Shown here: positions 6,544 through 13,726 of the stretch, in pieces
How the letters are laid out: each line of letters opens with the position of its first letter
How positions within the stretch are numbered: position 1 is the stretch's first letter
Source: Actinomycetes bacterium
GTDB lineage: Bacteria; Actinomycetota; Actinomycetes; Propionibacteriales; Propionibacteriaceae
Assembly: GCA_023392635.1 (NCBI GenBank)
Contig: JAEVYS010000077.1
Span: 1-17,995, forward strand
Reading direction: 5' to 3'
Length of the DNA stretch: 17,995 nucleotides
Made by a program: the position numbers and the translations under genes
Notes under the pieces: model-generated
What the model saw: only the letters and a program-made list of their open reading frames with translations
The model's database searches: none
What the model was told of the DNA's origin: nothing

Positions 6544-7974
6544 TCAGCCGAGCGCCTTGATGATGTCCTCGACGCGCTCCTTGGCGTCGCCGAAGAGCAT
6601 CGAGGTGTTCTCCTTGAAGAACAGCGGGTTCTGCACCCCGGCGTAGCCGGTGGCCATCGACCGCTTGAACACGATCACGCTGTCGGCCTTCCACACCTCG
6701 AGCACCGGCATGCCCGCGATGGGGGAGGACGGGTCGTCCAGCGCCGCCGGGTTGACGGTGTCGTTGGCGCCGATCACCAGCACGACGTCCGTGCCGGCGA
6801 AGTCGTCGTTGATCTCGTCCATCTCCAGCACGATGTCGTAGGGGACGTGGGCCTCGGCCAGGAGCACGTTCATGTGCCCCGGCAGTCGCCCGGCCACCGG
6901 GTGCACGCCGAACCGGACGTTCACCCCGTGCGCGCGAAGCTTCGCGGTGAGGTCGGCGACCGGGTACTGCGCCTTGGCGACCGCCATGCCGTAACCCGGG
7001 GTGATGATGACCGACTTGGAGTTCCACAGCAGGTCGGCCGCAGCGGCGGCGTCGATCTCGCGGTGCTCGCCCTGCTCCTCGCCGGACGTGACCGCGACCG
7101 TGCCACCGTCGGAGCCGAAGCCGCCGAGGATCACCGAGACGAACGAGCGGTTCATCGCACGGCACATGATGTAGCTGAGGATCGCACCGGAGGAACCCAC
7201 CAGGGAGCCGGTGATGATCAGCAGGTTGTTGCCCAGCATGAAACCGGCTGCCGCCGCGGCCCAGCCCGAGTACGAGTTGAGCATCGACACCACGACCGGC
7301 ATGTCGCCCCCACCGATGGCCGCGACCATGTGGAAGCCCAGGGCGAAGCCGATCAGGGCGATCACGATCACCAGCACCCAGCCCAGCCCTGCGTTGTCCT
7401 CCGCCGCCATCACGAACCACACCATCAAGGCGAGGAACACCACGAACGCCCCGAGGTTCAGCAGATTGCGCCCGGGCAGCGTGAGGGGCTTCGACGACAT
7501 CTTGGCTGACAGCTTCAGGTACGCCACGACCGAACCGGTGAAGGTGTACGCGCCGATCAGGACGCCCAGGGCCACCTCGACGAGGTGCACGGCCCCTCCG
7601 GCGCCGTCCGGCGCCGCGAAGGAGTTGAAGCCGACCAGCACGGCCGCCATGCCGACGAAGGAGTGGAAGGCTGCGATCAGCTCGGGCATCTGCGTCATCT
7701 CGACGCGACGCGCGATCGGGGTGCCGATCACGGCTCCGATGGCCAGGACGGCCACGATCAGCAGGCCGGTGACCAGGACCGACTGCCGGTGGGCCGGGTC
7801 CTCAGCGGAGAGTGACAGCGAATGGATGATCGTGGCCACGAGGGCCAGCGCCATGCCGACCATGCCGGCGATGTTGCCCGTGCGGGCGGTCGTCTGCCTG
7901 GAGAGCCCGGCGAGGGAGAGGATGAACAGGATGCCGGCGACGATGTAGAGGCCCTGGACGAGGGACAACAGCAT
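6544..7974 (-). CDS. pntB: NAD(P) transhydrogenase, beta subunit
   Basis: PntB, with PntA, forms the proton-translocating transhydrogenase that transfers hydride between NADH and NADP+ in the membrane. The product is 476 residues. The first 250 or so residues are a series of hydrophobic helices (for example LVQGLYIVAGILFILSLAG and GAFVVFLALMVWFVMAA). The C-terminal NADP(H)-binding domain III contains GYGMAVAKAQ, RFGVHPVAGRLPGHMNVLLAEA, VLVIGANDTVNPAA, SPIAGMPVLEVWKA and KRSMATGYAGVQNPLFF, all hallmark motifs. The ATG at 7972-7974 is one base after the pntA stop, with AAGGAGG (plus-strand 7981-7987) six bases upstream and inside pntA, so translation is probably coupled. It ends 18 bases from a shared terminator. 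Identification is firm. Confidence 0.97.
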   Translation of the reverse strand: MLLSLVQGLYIVAGILFILSLAGLSRQTTARTGNIAGMVGMALALVATIIHSLSLSAEDPAHRQSVLVTGLLIVAVLAIGAVIGTPIARRVEMTQMPELIAAFHSFVGMAAVLVGFNSFAAPDGAGGAVHLVEVALGVLIGAYTFTGSVVAYLKLSAKMSSKPLTLPGRNLLNLGAFVVFLALMVWFVMAAEDNAGLGWVLVIVIALIGFALGFHMVAAIGGGDMPVVVSMLNSYSGWAAAAAGFMLGNNLLIITGSLVGSSGAILSYIMCRAMNRSFVSVILGGFGSDGGTVAVTSGEEQGEHREIDAAAAADLLWNSKSVIITPGYGMAVAKAQYPVADLTAKLRAHGVNVRFGVHPVAGRLPGHMNVLLAEAHVPYDIVLEMDEINDDFAGTDVVLVIGANDTVNPAALDDPSSPIAGMPVLEVWKADSVIVFKRSMATGYAGVQNPLFFKENTSMLFGDAKERVEDIIKALG

Positions 7975-7975
7975 C

Positions 7976-9532
7976 TCAGGCCTCCTTCCTGAACATGCCG
8001 AGCATTCGGTACGACACCAGGAACCCGCCGAAGATGTTGATCGAGGCGATCGTGGCGGCGATGAACGACATCACGAGCACGGCGACGTTCGTCGAGCCCA
8101 GTTGCAGCAGGGCGCCGACCAGGATGATGCCCGAGATGGCATTGGTCTGGGCCATCAGCGGGGTGTGCAGCGAGTGCGAGACGCCGCTCACCACGTAGAA
8201 GCCCACCACCACGGCGAGGGCGAACACGGTGAACGCCCCGACGAAGCTCGCCGGGGAGAAGCTCACGGCCAGCACGACGAGGGCCGCGGCGACCGCCGAC
8301 CAGGTGAGGCGTCGGGTCGTGCGCGTCCTCGCCACCGCGGCCTCCCGCGCCGCCTTGACCGCGGGGTCCTCCGCGGGGGTAGCGACCGCGACGGCGGCCG
8401 CCGCCGACACCTGCACGGGCGGCGGTGGCCACAGCACCTCGCCCTCCCGCTGGACGGTCATGCCGCGCACCACGACGTCGTCGAGGTCGAGGACCACCTC
8501 GCCGTCCTTGGCGGGCGCGAGCAGCTTGAACAGGTTCACCACATTGGTCCCGTACAGCTGGGACGCCTGCGTCGGGAGCCGACCCGCCAGGTCGGTGTAC
8601 CCGATGATCTTCACGCCGTTGGCGGTGGTGACCACCTCGTCGGGACGTGAGCCCTCGACGTTGCCGCCGTTGGCCGCGGCCATGTCCACGATCACCGAAC
8701 CCGGCCGCATCGACGCCACCATCTCAGCGGTGAGCAGGCGCGGGGCCGGACGTCCCGGGATCAGGGCGGTGGTGATGATGATGTCGACGTCCTTGGCCTG
8801 CTCGGCGTAGAGCTCGGCAGCGGCGAGCTTGTAGTCCTCGCCCATCTCCCGCGCGTAGCCGTCGGTGGAGACCTGCTGGGTGGAGGCTCGCGGAGACACG
8901 AACTCCCCGCCCATGGACGCGACCTGCTCGGCAACCTCGGGCCGGGTATCGGTGGCCCGGACGATCGCGCCCAGCGACTTCGCCGTGCCGATCGCGGCCA
9001 GGCCGGCCACGCCGGCGCCGGCGACCAGGACCTTGGCCGGCGGGACCTTGCCCGCGGCGGTCACCTGGCCGGTGAAGAAGGAGCCGAACAGGTTGGCTGC
9101 CTCGACCACGGCCCGGTAGCCGGCGATGTTCGCCATCGAGGACAGGACGTCCAGTGCCTGTGCGCGGGAGATGCGGGGGACGGCGTCCATGGCCAGCACG
9201 GTGATCTTCCGGGTGGCCAGCTTCGCGAGCAGCTCGGGACTGCGTCCCGGCGCGATCAGCGCGATCAGCACCGCGCCGTCGGCCAGCCGGTCGATCTCCG
9301 CGTCGGTGGGAGCGTTGATCTTGGCGACGACCGGTGAGGCCCACACGGTGGCCTCGTCGGCGACCGTCGCCCCGGCCGCCGTGAATTCCGCGTCCGGATA
9401 GGACGACTTCACGCCGGCACCGGCCTCGACGGCGACGCTGAAGCCGAGCTTGATCAGCTGGGCCACGGTCTTGGGGGTGGCTGCCACCCGTGTTTCTCCC
9501 GCAGAGACCTCGCGGGGAATCCCGATCTGCAT
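7976..9532 (-). CDS. pntA: NAD(P) transhydrogenase, alpha subunit (single-chain form)
   Basis: PntA carries the NAD(H)-binding domain I and part of the membrane domain of transhydrogenase. The product is 518 residues, like the single-chain E. coli form rather than the split alpha-1/alpha-2 form. It opens MQIGIPREVSAGETRVAATP, has the Rossmann motif VLVAGAGVAGLAAIGTA, then DIIITTALIPGRPAPRLLT and PGSVIVDMAAANGGNVEG. After a linker (EDPAVKAAREAAVARTR) come three to four membrane helices with HSLHTPLMAQTNAISGIILVGALLQ. The start ATG at 9530-9532 matches the family N-terminus; an AAGGA site lies about 12 bases upstream, slightly far. The frame stays open 53 codons further upstream with no family match. 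TACGCT (minus strand, 9579-9584) is a possible -10. It is divergent from rpsO and heads the pntAB operon. Confidence 0.97.
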   Translation of the reverse strand: MQIGIPREVSAGETRVAATPKTVAQLIKLGFSVAVEAGAGVKSSYPDAEFTAAGATVADEATVWASPVVAKINAPTDAEIDRLADGAVLIALIAPGRSPELLAKLATRKITVLAMDAVPRISRAQALDVLSSMANIAGYRAVVEAANLFGSFFTGQVTAAGKVPPAKVLVAGAGVAGLAAIGTAKSLGAIVRATDTRPEVAEQVASMGGEFVSPRASTQQVSTDGYAREMGEDYKLAAAELYAEQAKDVDIIITTALIPGRPAPRLLTAEMVASMRPGSVIVDMAAANGGNVEGSRPDEVVTTANGVKIIGYTDLAGRLPTQASQLYGTNVVNLFKLLAPAKDGEVVLDLDDVVVRGMTVQREGEVLWPPPPVQVSAAAAVAVATPAEDPAVKAAREAAVARTRTTRRLTWSAVAAALVVLAVSFSPASFVGAFTVFALAVVVGFYVVSGVSHSLHTPLMAQTNAISGIILVGALLQLGSTNVAVLVMSFIAATIASINIFGGFLVSYRMLGMFRKEA

Positions 9533-9646
9533 CTTCGTTGACTGTCCTTCCGATGTTCGAACGCGCGAACCCGGAGGTAGCGTAGTGGTGAAAGTGCTAC
9601 TGGACGCACGGAATGCCGATGGTGGGCACCGTGCGCCGGGGGCGGA

Positions 9647-9677
9647 TTGGCGCCGGTCAGACCGGTGCCGGTAGAGT
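9647..9677 (+). promoter_or_regulatory. Probable rpsO promoter with an inverted repeat in the spacer
   Basis: TTGGCG at 9647-9652 and TAGAGT at 9672-9677 fit -35 and -10 boxes with a 19-base spacer. Most of the spacer is an inverted repeat: 9649-9658 (GGCGCCGGTC) against 9660-9669 (GACCGGTGCC), one mismatch, with A9659 in the centre. Such a site could bind a dimeric regulator. The promoter is proposed from sequence only. Confidence 0.5.
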
Positions 9678-9801
9678 GAGCACGCCGTCAAGACGGCCGC
9701 GGACGCCCAAGAGCTCCCGACGATCCTCGATTCTCACGATCTTCGTGCCAGATGGCAGGGGAGCGCCGCGCAACGGGAAACCGAAAGGAGAGCAGCGCAC
9801 G

Positions 9802-10065
9802 ATGGACGCTGACACGAAGAAGAAGATCATCGACGAATATGCGATCGTCCCCGGCGACACCGGTTCGCCCGACGTCCAGATCGCCCTGCTCACCAAGCGG
9901 ATCGCCCACCTGACCGAGCACCTCAAGGAGCACAAGGGCGACCACCACAGCCGCCGTGGCCTGATGCTGCTGGTCGGCCAGCGCCGCCGCCTGCTCAACT
10001 ACGTCATGAAGAACGACGTCGAGCACTACCGTTCCCTGATCGCACGCCTCGGCCTGCGTCGGTGA
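9802..10065 (+). CDS. rpsO: 30S ribosomal protein S15
   Basis: S15 is a primary 16S rRNA binding protein in the platform of the 30S subunit. The product has 87 residues, close to the usual 89. It matches the family along its length: KIIDEYAIVPGDTGSPDVQIALLTKRIAHLTEHLKEH, then HKGDHHSRRGLMLLVGQRRRLLNYV and the end YRSLIARLGLRR. The ATG at 9802 is chosen because GAAAGGAG (9783-9790) precedes it by 11 bases and the family N-terminus starts here; the frame is open from 9613 but that part does not resemble S15. The leader from the proposed promoter is about 120 bases, long enough for the feedback control known for rpsO, although no specific structure was assigned. A perfect hairpin ends the transcript before pnp. 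Confidence 0.98.
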   Translation: MDADTKKKIIDEYAIVPGDTGSPDVQIALLTKRIAHLTEHLKEHKGDHHSRRGLMLLVGQRRRLLNYVMKNDVEHYRSLIARLGLRR

Positions 10066-10077
10066 CTTCCGCTTGCT

Positions 10078-10113
10078 GACCAGCCGGTGACGGGCAACCG
10101 TCACCGGCTGGTC
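10078..10113 (+). terminator. 16-bp perfect hairpin after rpsO
   Basis: GACCAGCCGGTGACGG (10078-10093) pairs perfectly with 10098-10113 around a GCAA tetraloop, followed by GTGCTTTCCC. It starts 12 bases after the rpsO stop. GNRA-type loops stabilise such stems. It separates rpsO from pnp, implying that pnp has its own promoter or depends on read-through. Confidence 0.88.
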
Positions 10114-10258
10114 GTGCTTTCCCACAACAGAAAACAGTCCCCGCTCCGACATCAGGTTTGGTCCTCGGTAGTGACTTTCGGGCAGCAGAACGGCTTCCCG
10201 CGAGCCTCGATCGAAGACCGGACGGATACCGGCGGGGCCACACCCGAAAGGAATCCGA

Positions 10259-12466
10259 ATGGAAGGTCCTGACCTTCGTTTCACCGAGGCCGTGATCGAC
10301 AACGGCGCACTCGGCAAGCACGTCGTGCGCTTCGAGTCCGGCCTGCTGGCCAAGCAGGCCAACGGCAGCGCAGCGGTCTACCTCGATGGCGACACCATGC
10401 TTCTGTCGGCAACCACCGCCGCGAAGAACCCGCGTGACGCCATCGACTTCTTCCCGCTGACCGTGGACGTGGAGGAGCGGATGTACGCCGCCGGCCGCAT
10501 CCCCGGCTCCTTCTTCCGTCGCGAGGGCCGCCCGTCCGAGGGTGCGATCCTCGCCGCGCGCCTCACCGACCGTCCGCTGCGTCCCTGCTTCGTGAAGGGG
10601 CTGCGCAACGAGGTCCAGGTCGTCATCACCGTGATGGCCCTGAACCCGAACGTCCGCTACGACGTGCTGGCGATCAACGCCGGCTCCGCGTCCACCACGC
10701 TGGCGGGCCTGCCGTTCTCCGGCCCGGTCGGTGGCCTGAGGGTCGCGCTCATCGGTGACCAGTGGGTCGGCTTCCCGACCGTCGAGCAGTCCGCCGACGC
10801 CACCTTCGAGATGGCGATCGCCGGTCGCGTCCTTCCCGACGGCGACGTCGCGATCATGATGGTCGAGGCCGAGTCCACCGAGGCCACCTGGGACCTCGTC
10901 CGCTCCGGCCGCACCGCTCCGACCGAAGAGGTCGTGGCCCAGGGCCTCGAGGCGTCCAAGCCGTTCATCAAGGCCCTGTGCGACGCGCAGGCCGAACTGG
11001 CCGCGATGCTGCCCAAGCCCGTCTCGCAGTTCCCGGTGTTCCTCGACTACCAGCCCGACGTCTTCGAGGCTGTCGAGCAGGCCGGCACCGATCGTCTCCG
11101 GGCGGTCATGAGCATCGCCGGCAAGGCCGAGCGTGAGACCACCACCGAGGAGCTGCTCGCCGAGCTGCACTCCGAGCTGGACTCCCGCTTCCCCGACCGG
11201 GAGAAGGAGATCACCGGCGCGTTCCGGTCGCTGACCAAGAAGGTGGTGCGGCACAAGACGCTCACCGAGCAGGTCCGCATCGACGGCCGCGGCGTCCGTG
11301 ACATCCGCACCCTGTCGGCCGAGGTCGGCGTGCTGCCGCGCGTCCACGGCTCGGCGCTGTTCCAGCGTGGCGAGACCCAGATCCTCGGTGTCTCCACCCT
11401 GAACATGCTCGACATGGAGCAGAAGCTCGACACGCTGTCGCCGGAGACCACCAAGCGGTACATGCACAACTACAACTTCCCGCCGTACTCCACTGGTGAG
11501 ACCGGTCGGGTGGGTTCGCCGAAGCGGCGGGAGATCGGCCACGGTGCGCTCGCCGAGCGCGCCCTGGTGCCGGTGCTGCCCAAGCGTGACGAGTTCCCGT
11601 ACGCCATCCGCCAGGTGTCGGAGGCGCTGGGCTCGAACGGCTCGACCTCGATGGGGTCGGTGTGTGCGTCCACCCTGGCGCTGCTGAACGCCGGTGTGCC
11701 GCTGAAGGCCCCCGTCGCCGGCATCGCGATGGGCCTGATGAGCGAGGAGATCGACGGCGAGACGAAGTACGTCGCGCTGACCGACATCCTCGGCGCCGAG
11801 GACGCCCTGGGCGACATGGACTTCAAGGTCGCCGGCACGAAGGACTTCGTGACCGCGCTGCAGCTCGACACCAAGCTCAACGGCATCCCGTCCGAGGTGC
11901 TGGCCGGGGCGCTGCAGCAGGCCCGCGAAGCTCGCCACACGCTCCTCGAGGTCATGGCCGAGGCCATCGACACCCCGGACGAGATGAGCCCGTACGCTCC
12001 GCGGATCATCACGGTGCGCATCCCGGTCGACAAGATCGGCGAGGTCATCGGCCCCAAGGGCAAGATGATCAACCAGATCCAGGACGACACCGGGGCGAAC
12101 ATCTCGATCGAGGACGACGGCACCATCTACATCGGTGCCGACAACGGCGAGTCCGCCGAGGCCGCCCGCGCCCTGATCAACGCCATCGCCAATCCGACGA
12201 TGCCGGAGAAGGGCGAGCGCTACCTGGGCACGGTCGTGAAGATCATGCCGTTCGGCGCGTTCATCTCCCTGCTTCCCGGCAAGGACGGCCTGCTCCACAT
12301 CTCCAAGCTGCGCACCCTTGCCGGGGGCGCCCGCGTGGACAACGTGGAGGACGTGGTCAGCGTCGGCCAGAAGATCCAGGTGGAGATCTCCGAGATCGAC
12401 GACAAGGGCAAGCTGTCCCTGATCCCGGTGGTCGAGGACAAGGTTGCCGCGCCCGCCGAGGCCTGA
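10259..12466 (+). CDS. pnp: Polyribonucleotide nucleotidyltransferase (PNPase)
   Basis: PNPase degrades RNA 3' to 5' with phosphate and can also polymerise nucleotides; in actinobacteria it may make the RNA 3' tails. The product is 735 residues. It has two RNase PH-like domains: the first contains FFRREGRPSEGAILAARLTD, and the second contains SALFQRGETQILGVSTL, TSMGSVCASTLALLNAGVP and DILGAEDALGDMDFKVAGT, the last carrying the conserved acidic residues. A KH domain follows (GXXG at about residues 598-601, IGPKGKMINQIQ) and then a C-terminal S1 domain (about 650-730, YLGTVVKIMPFGAFISLLPGKDGLLHIS). The ATG at 10259 has AAAGGA six bases upstream. It lies after rpsO, the usual neighbour, and ends at a strong hairpin. 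No -35/-10 pair was clear in 10114-10245. A short repeat, 10262-10268 against 10271-10277, sits just inside the start. Confidence 0.98.
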   Translation: MEGPDLRFTEAVIDNGALGKHVVRFESGLLAKQANGSAAVYLDGDTMLLSATTAAKNPRDAIDFFPLTVDVEERMYAAGRIPGSFFRREGRPSEGAILAARLTDRPLRPCFVKGLRNEVQVVITVMALNPNVRYDVLAINAGSASTTLAGLPFSGPVGGLRVALIGDQWVGFPTVEQSADATFEMAIAGRVLPDGDVAIMMVEAESTEATWDLVRSGRTAPTEEVVAQGLEASKPFIKALCDAQAELAAMLPKPVSQFPVFLDYQPDVFEAVEQAGTDRLRAVMSIAGKAERETTTEELLAELHSELDSRFPDREKEITGAFRSLTKKVVRHKTLTEQVRIDGRGVRDIRTLSAEVGVLPRVHGSALFQRGETQILGVSTLNMLDMEQKLDTLSPETTKRYMHNYNFPPYSTGETGRVGSPKRREIGHGALAERALVPVLPKRDEFPYAIRQVSEALGSNGSTSMGSVCASTLALLNAGVPLKAPVAGIAMGLMSEEIDGETKYVALTDILGAEDALGDMDFKVAGTKDFVTALQLDTKLNGIPSEVLAGALQQAREARHTLLEVMAEAIDTPDEMSPYAPRIITVRIPVDKIGEVIGPKGKMINQIQDDTGANISIEDDGTIYIGADNGESAEAARALINAIANPTMPEKGERYLGTVVKIMPFGAFISLLPGKDGLLHISKLRTLAGGARVDNVEDVVSVGQKIQVEISEIDDKGKLSLIPVVEDKVAAPAEA

Positions 12467-12479
12467 TCCCGCTGCACAC

Positions 12480-12513
12480 GAGCCGGCGTCCCGCACCTGC
12501 GGGGCGCCGGCTC
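12480..12513 (+). terminator. 15-bp hairpin after pnp
   Basis: GAGCCGGCGTCCCGC (12480-12494) pairs with GCGGGGCGCCGGCTC (12499-12513), with one T-G wobble and an ACCT loop. It begins 13 bases after the pnp stop and should end that transcript. Confidence 0.85.
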
Positions 12514-12527
12514 TGCCGTTCCCGCCC

Positions 12528-12595
12528 GCCTCGCTACGTCCGGTTCAGCTCGCTGCCCGAATTCGCGTAGCGGGGTGAACTGGACGTAGCGAAGC
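12528..12595. repeat. 68-bp imperfect palindrome A, upstream of the nuclease-like gene
   Basis: Two 34-base arms meet at the centre of GAATTC (between 12561 and 12562). By my count 28 of 34 positions are Watson-Crick pairs, 3 are G-T and 3 are mismatched. The outer right arm holds GAACTGGACGTAGCGA (12577-12592), which recurs exactly in palindrome B. It lies between the pnp terminator and the nuclease-like gene. It resembles a REP-type dispersed element; copy number in the genome is unknown from here. Confidence 0.8.
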
Positions 12596-12627
12596 GACAA
12601 TTGCGTTGTGGACGGCCGAAATTCGGC

Positions 12628-12636
12628 TGTGGATAA
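12628..12636 (-). promoter_or_regulatory. Perfect DnaA-box consensus (TTATCCACA)
   Basis: TGTGGATAA on the plus strand is the exact complement of the consensus DnaA box. A looser copy, TGTGGACGG, is at 12608-12616. A single box could be chance or could regulate the following gene; there is no cluster that would suggest an origin. Confidence 0.3.
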
Positions 12637-12674
12637 CTCGGGATGAGCGTCCTCGGGCGGTGTCCACTGGGCAG

Positions 12675-13592
12675 ATGGACGGACTGCATTTCACGAGGGA
12701 GCTCCTTGATGCCGAGGGGTTGTCGATCCACGAGCTGTTGAAGGCGTCCCGCGAGGGCGACTGGGAGCGGGTGCGGCGCGGTGCCTACGTCAGGGGGCAG
12801 GAGCTCGATGAGCGGCGCCGACACCTCTACCTGATCGCCGCGACCGTGCCGGGCGTCAGGGACGGCTCCGTGGTCAGCCACGCGTCGGCGGCGATCCTGC
12901 ACGGGCTGCCGGTCGCCAGGCAGCAACTGGACCGGGTCTGGATGACACGGGCCGTCGGCGGCCACGGACGTCGCGGATCGGTGCTTCACCTTCGCCACTG
13001 TCGGATCGCCCCGGACGAGGTGACCGATATCGGGGGAGTGCTCGTCACGACGGCCGAGCGCACGGCGATCGACCTCGCGCGCAGCGACCGGCTCGAGTGG
13101 GGAGTGATCGCCTGTGACGCGGCCCTCGCGCAGGGGCTCGATCGGGACCGTCTCCTGGACGCCGCTGCGAGAGCCCGCGGCTGGCCCGGAGCCCGGCGCG
13201 CGGAGCGGGCAGCGTTGTTCGCGGACGCGGGTGCGCAGTCCCCCCTGGAATCGGTGAGCCGGCTCCAGCTGCAGCGACTGGGTTTTCCTGCACCGACGTG
13301 CCAGTTCCCCGTCCTCCTTCACGGCCGGGTCGTTGCCACGTCCGACTTCGGCTGGGAGGACGTGGGTCTGGTCGGTGAATGTGACGGCCGCGTCAAGTAC
13401 GGCGAACTGCTCGAGCCCGGGGAGCAACCGGCCGACGCGGTGATGCGGGAGAAGCGTCGGGAGGAGAGGATCCGCGCCGCAGGCTACTGGATCGTCCGCT
13501 GGGGATGGGACGAGGCCTGGGATCCCGCGGCTCTGAGGCGGATCGTCACCCGGGGCTTCCAGCTCGCTCCGGCCGTCCGTCGTGCCGGCTGA
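12675..13592 (+). CDS. AbiEi/DUF559-type protein with a Vsr-like nuclease domain
   Basis: The product is 305 residues. The N-terminal half resembles the AbiEi-type antitoxin and winged-helix family: SIHELLKASREGDWERVRRGAYVRG (about 17-41), VVSHASAAILHGLP (66-79) and GGVLVTTAERTAIDLAR (120-136). The C-terminal half resembles DUF559/Vsr-like PD-(D/E)XK domains: SPLESVSRLQLQRLGFP, then ATSDFGWEDVGLVGECDGRVKYG and MREKRREERIRAAGYWIVRWGWDE. Candidate active residues are E192, D224, E235 and K241. Such two-domain proteins are common single genes in actinobacteria and have no established role; no partner toxin such as AbiEii is next to it. ATG 12675 fits the family start; TTG 12606 and GTG 12660 are in frame, and none has a strong ribosome site. 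Palindromes lie 79 bases before the start and immediately after the stop. Confidence 0.82.
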   Translation: MDGLHFTRELLDAEGLSIHELLKASREGDWERVRRGAYVRGQELDERRRHLYLIAATVPGVRDGSVVSHASAAILHGLPVARQQLDRVWMTRAVGGHGRRGSVLHLRHCRIAPDEVTDIGGVLVTTAERTAIDLARSDRLEWGVIACDAALAQGLDRDRLLDAAARARGWPGARRAERAALFADAGAQSPLESVSRLQLQRLGFPAPTCQFPVLLHGRVVATSDFGWEDVGLVGECDGRVKYGELLEPGEQPADAVMREKRREERIRAAGYWIVRWGWDEAWDPAALRRIVTRGFQLAPAVRRAG

Positions 13593-13670
13593 CCTCCGCC
13601 TCGCTACGCCTGTTTCGGGACGCTGCGCGAATTCGGGCAGCGTCGCGAACTGGACGTAGCGAGGCGGAGG
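13593..13670. repeat. 78-bp imperfect palindrome B, directly after the nuclease-like gene
   Basis: Two 39-base arms are centred on GAATTC (between 13631 and 13632); I count 33 Watson-Crick pairs, 2 G-T and 4 mismatches. It begins on the base after the TGA at 13590-13592. Over the common 68 bp it matches palindrome A at 55 positions (about 81%), with no gap. It may also act as a terminator for the preceding gene, before the dapB promoter at 13695. Confidence 0.82.
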
Positions 13671-13687
13671 GACGGGAGGCCGGGGCG

Positions 13688-13706
13688 GCGCCCATAGGAT
13701 GGGCGC
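13688..13706 (+). promoter_or_regulatory. Probable dapB -10 element inside an inverted repeat
   Basis: GCGCCCAT (13688-13695) and ATGGGCGC (13699-13706) form a perfect inverted repeat around AGG, and the -10-like TAGGAT is at 13695-13700. No -35 was found. Transcription would start about 20 bases before the dapB ATG. The repeat may be an operator. Confidence 0.45.
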
Positions 13707-13726
13707 GCCGAGGAGAGGAAGCAGCT

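Noticed and set aside
6304..7509. 401-codon plus-strand open frame opposite pntB
   Set aside because: Crosses the bidirectional terminator and has the low-complexity composition of a shadow frame; pntB on the other strand is unmistakable.
9555..9570. Inverted repeat GTTCG-N6-CGAAC upstream of pntA considered as a LexA box
   Set aside because: Actinobacterial LexA sites read CGAAC-N4-GTTCG; here the half-sites are in the opposite order with a different spacing.
10114..10258. Promoter or structured leader for pnp
   Set aside because: Several weak hexamers such as TAGTGA and TTGGTC were considered, but none formed a convincing pair.
10004..12496. 830-codon open frame on the minus strand opposite rpsO's end and pnp
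   Set aside because: It is the antisense shadow of pnp in GC-rich DNA, rich in His, Asp, Leu, Gly and Arg, and crosses the rpsO and pnp terminators.
12606..12674. Upstream TTG/GTG starts for the nuclease-like gene
   Set aside because: The extra residues do not resemble the family start and would run through the DnaA-box region; no ribosome binding site supports them, although GTG 12660 cannot be excluded.
12528..13670. Insertion sequence or composite transposon
   Set aside because: No transposase is encoded and no target-site duplication was evident, so only a REP-like or cassette interpretation is kept.
13505..13726. Long N-terminal extension of DapB
   Set aside because: It would overlap the previous gene and palindrome B, while ATG 13727 has a strong ribosome site and the conserved Rossmann start.
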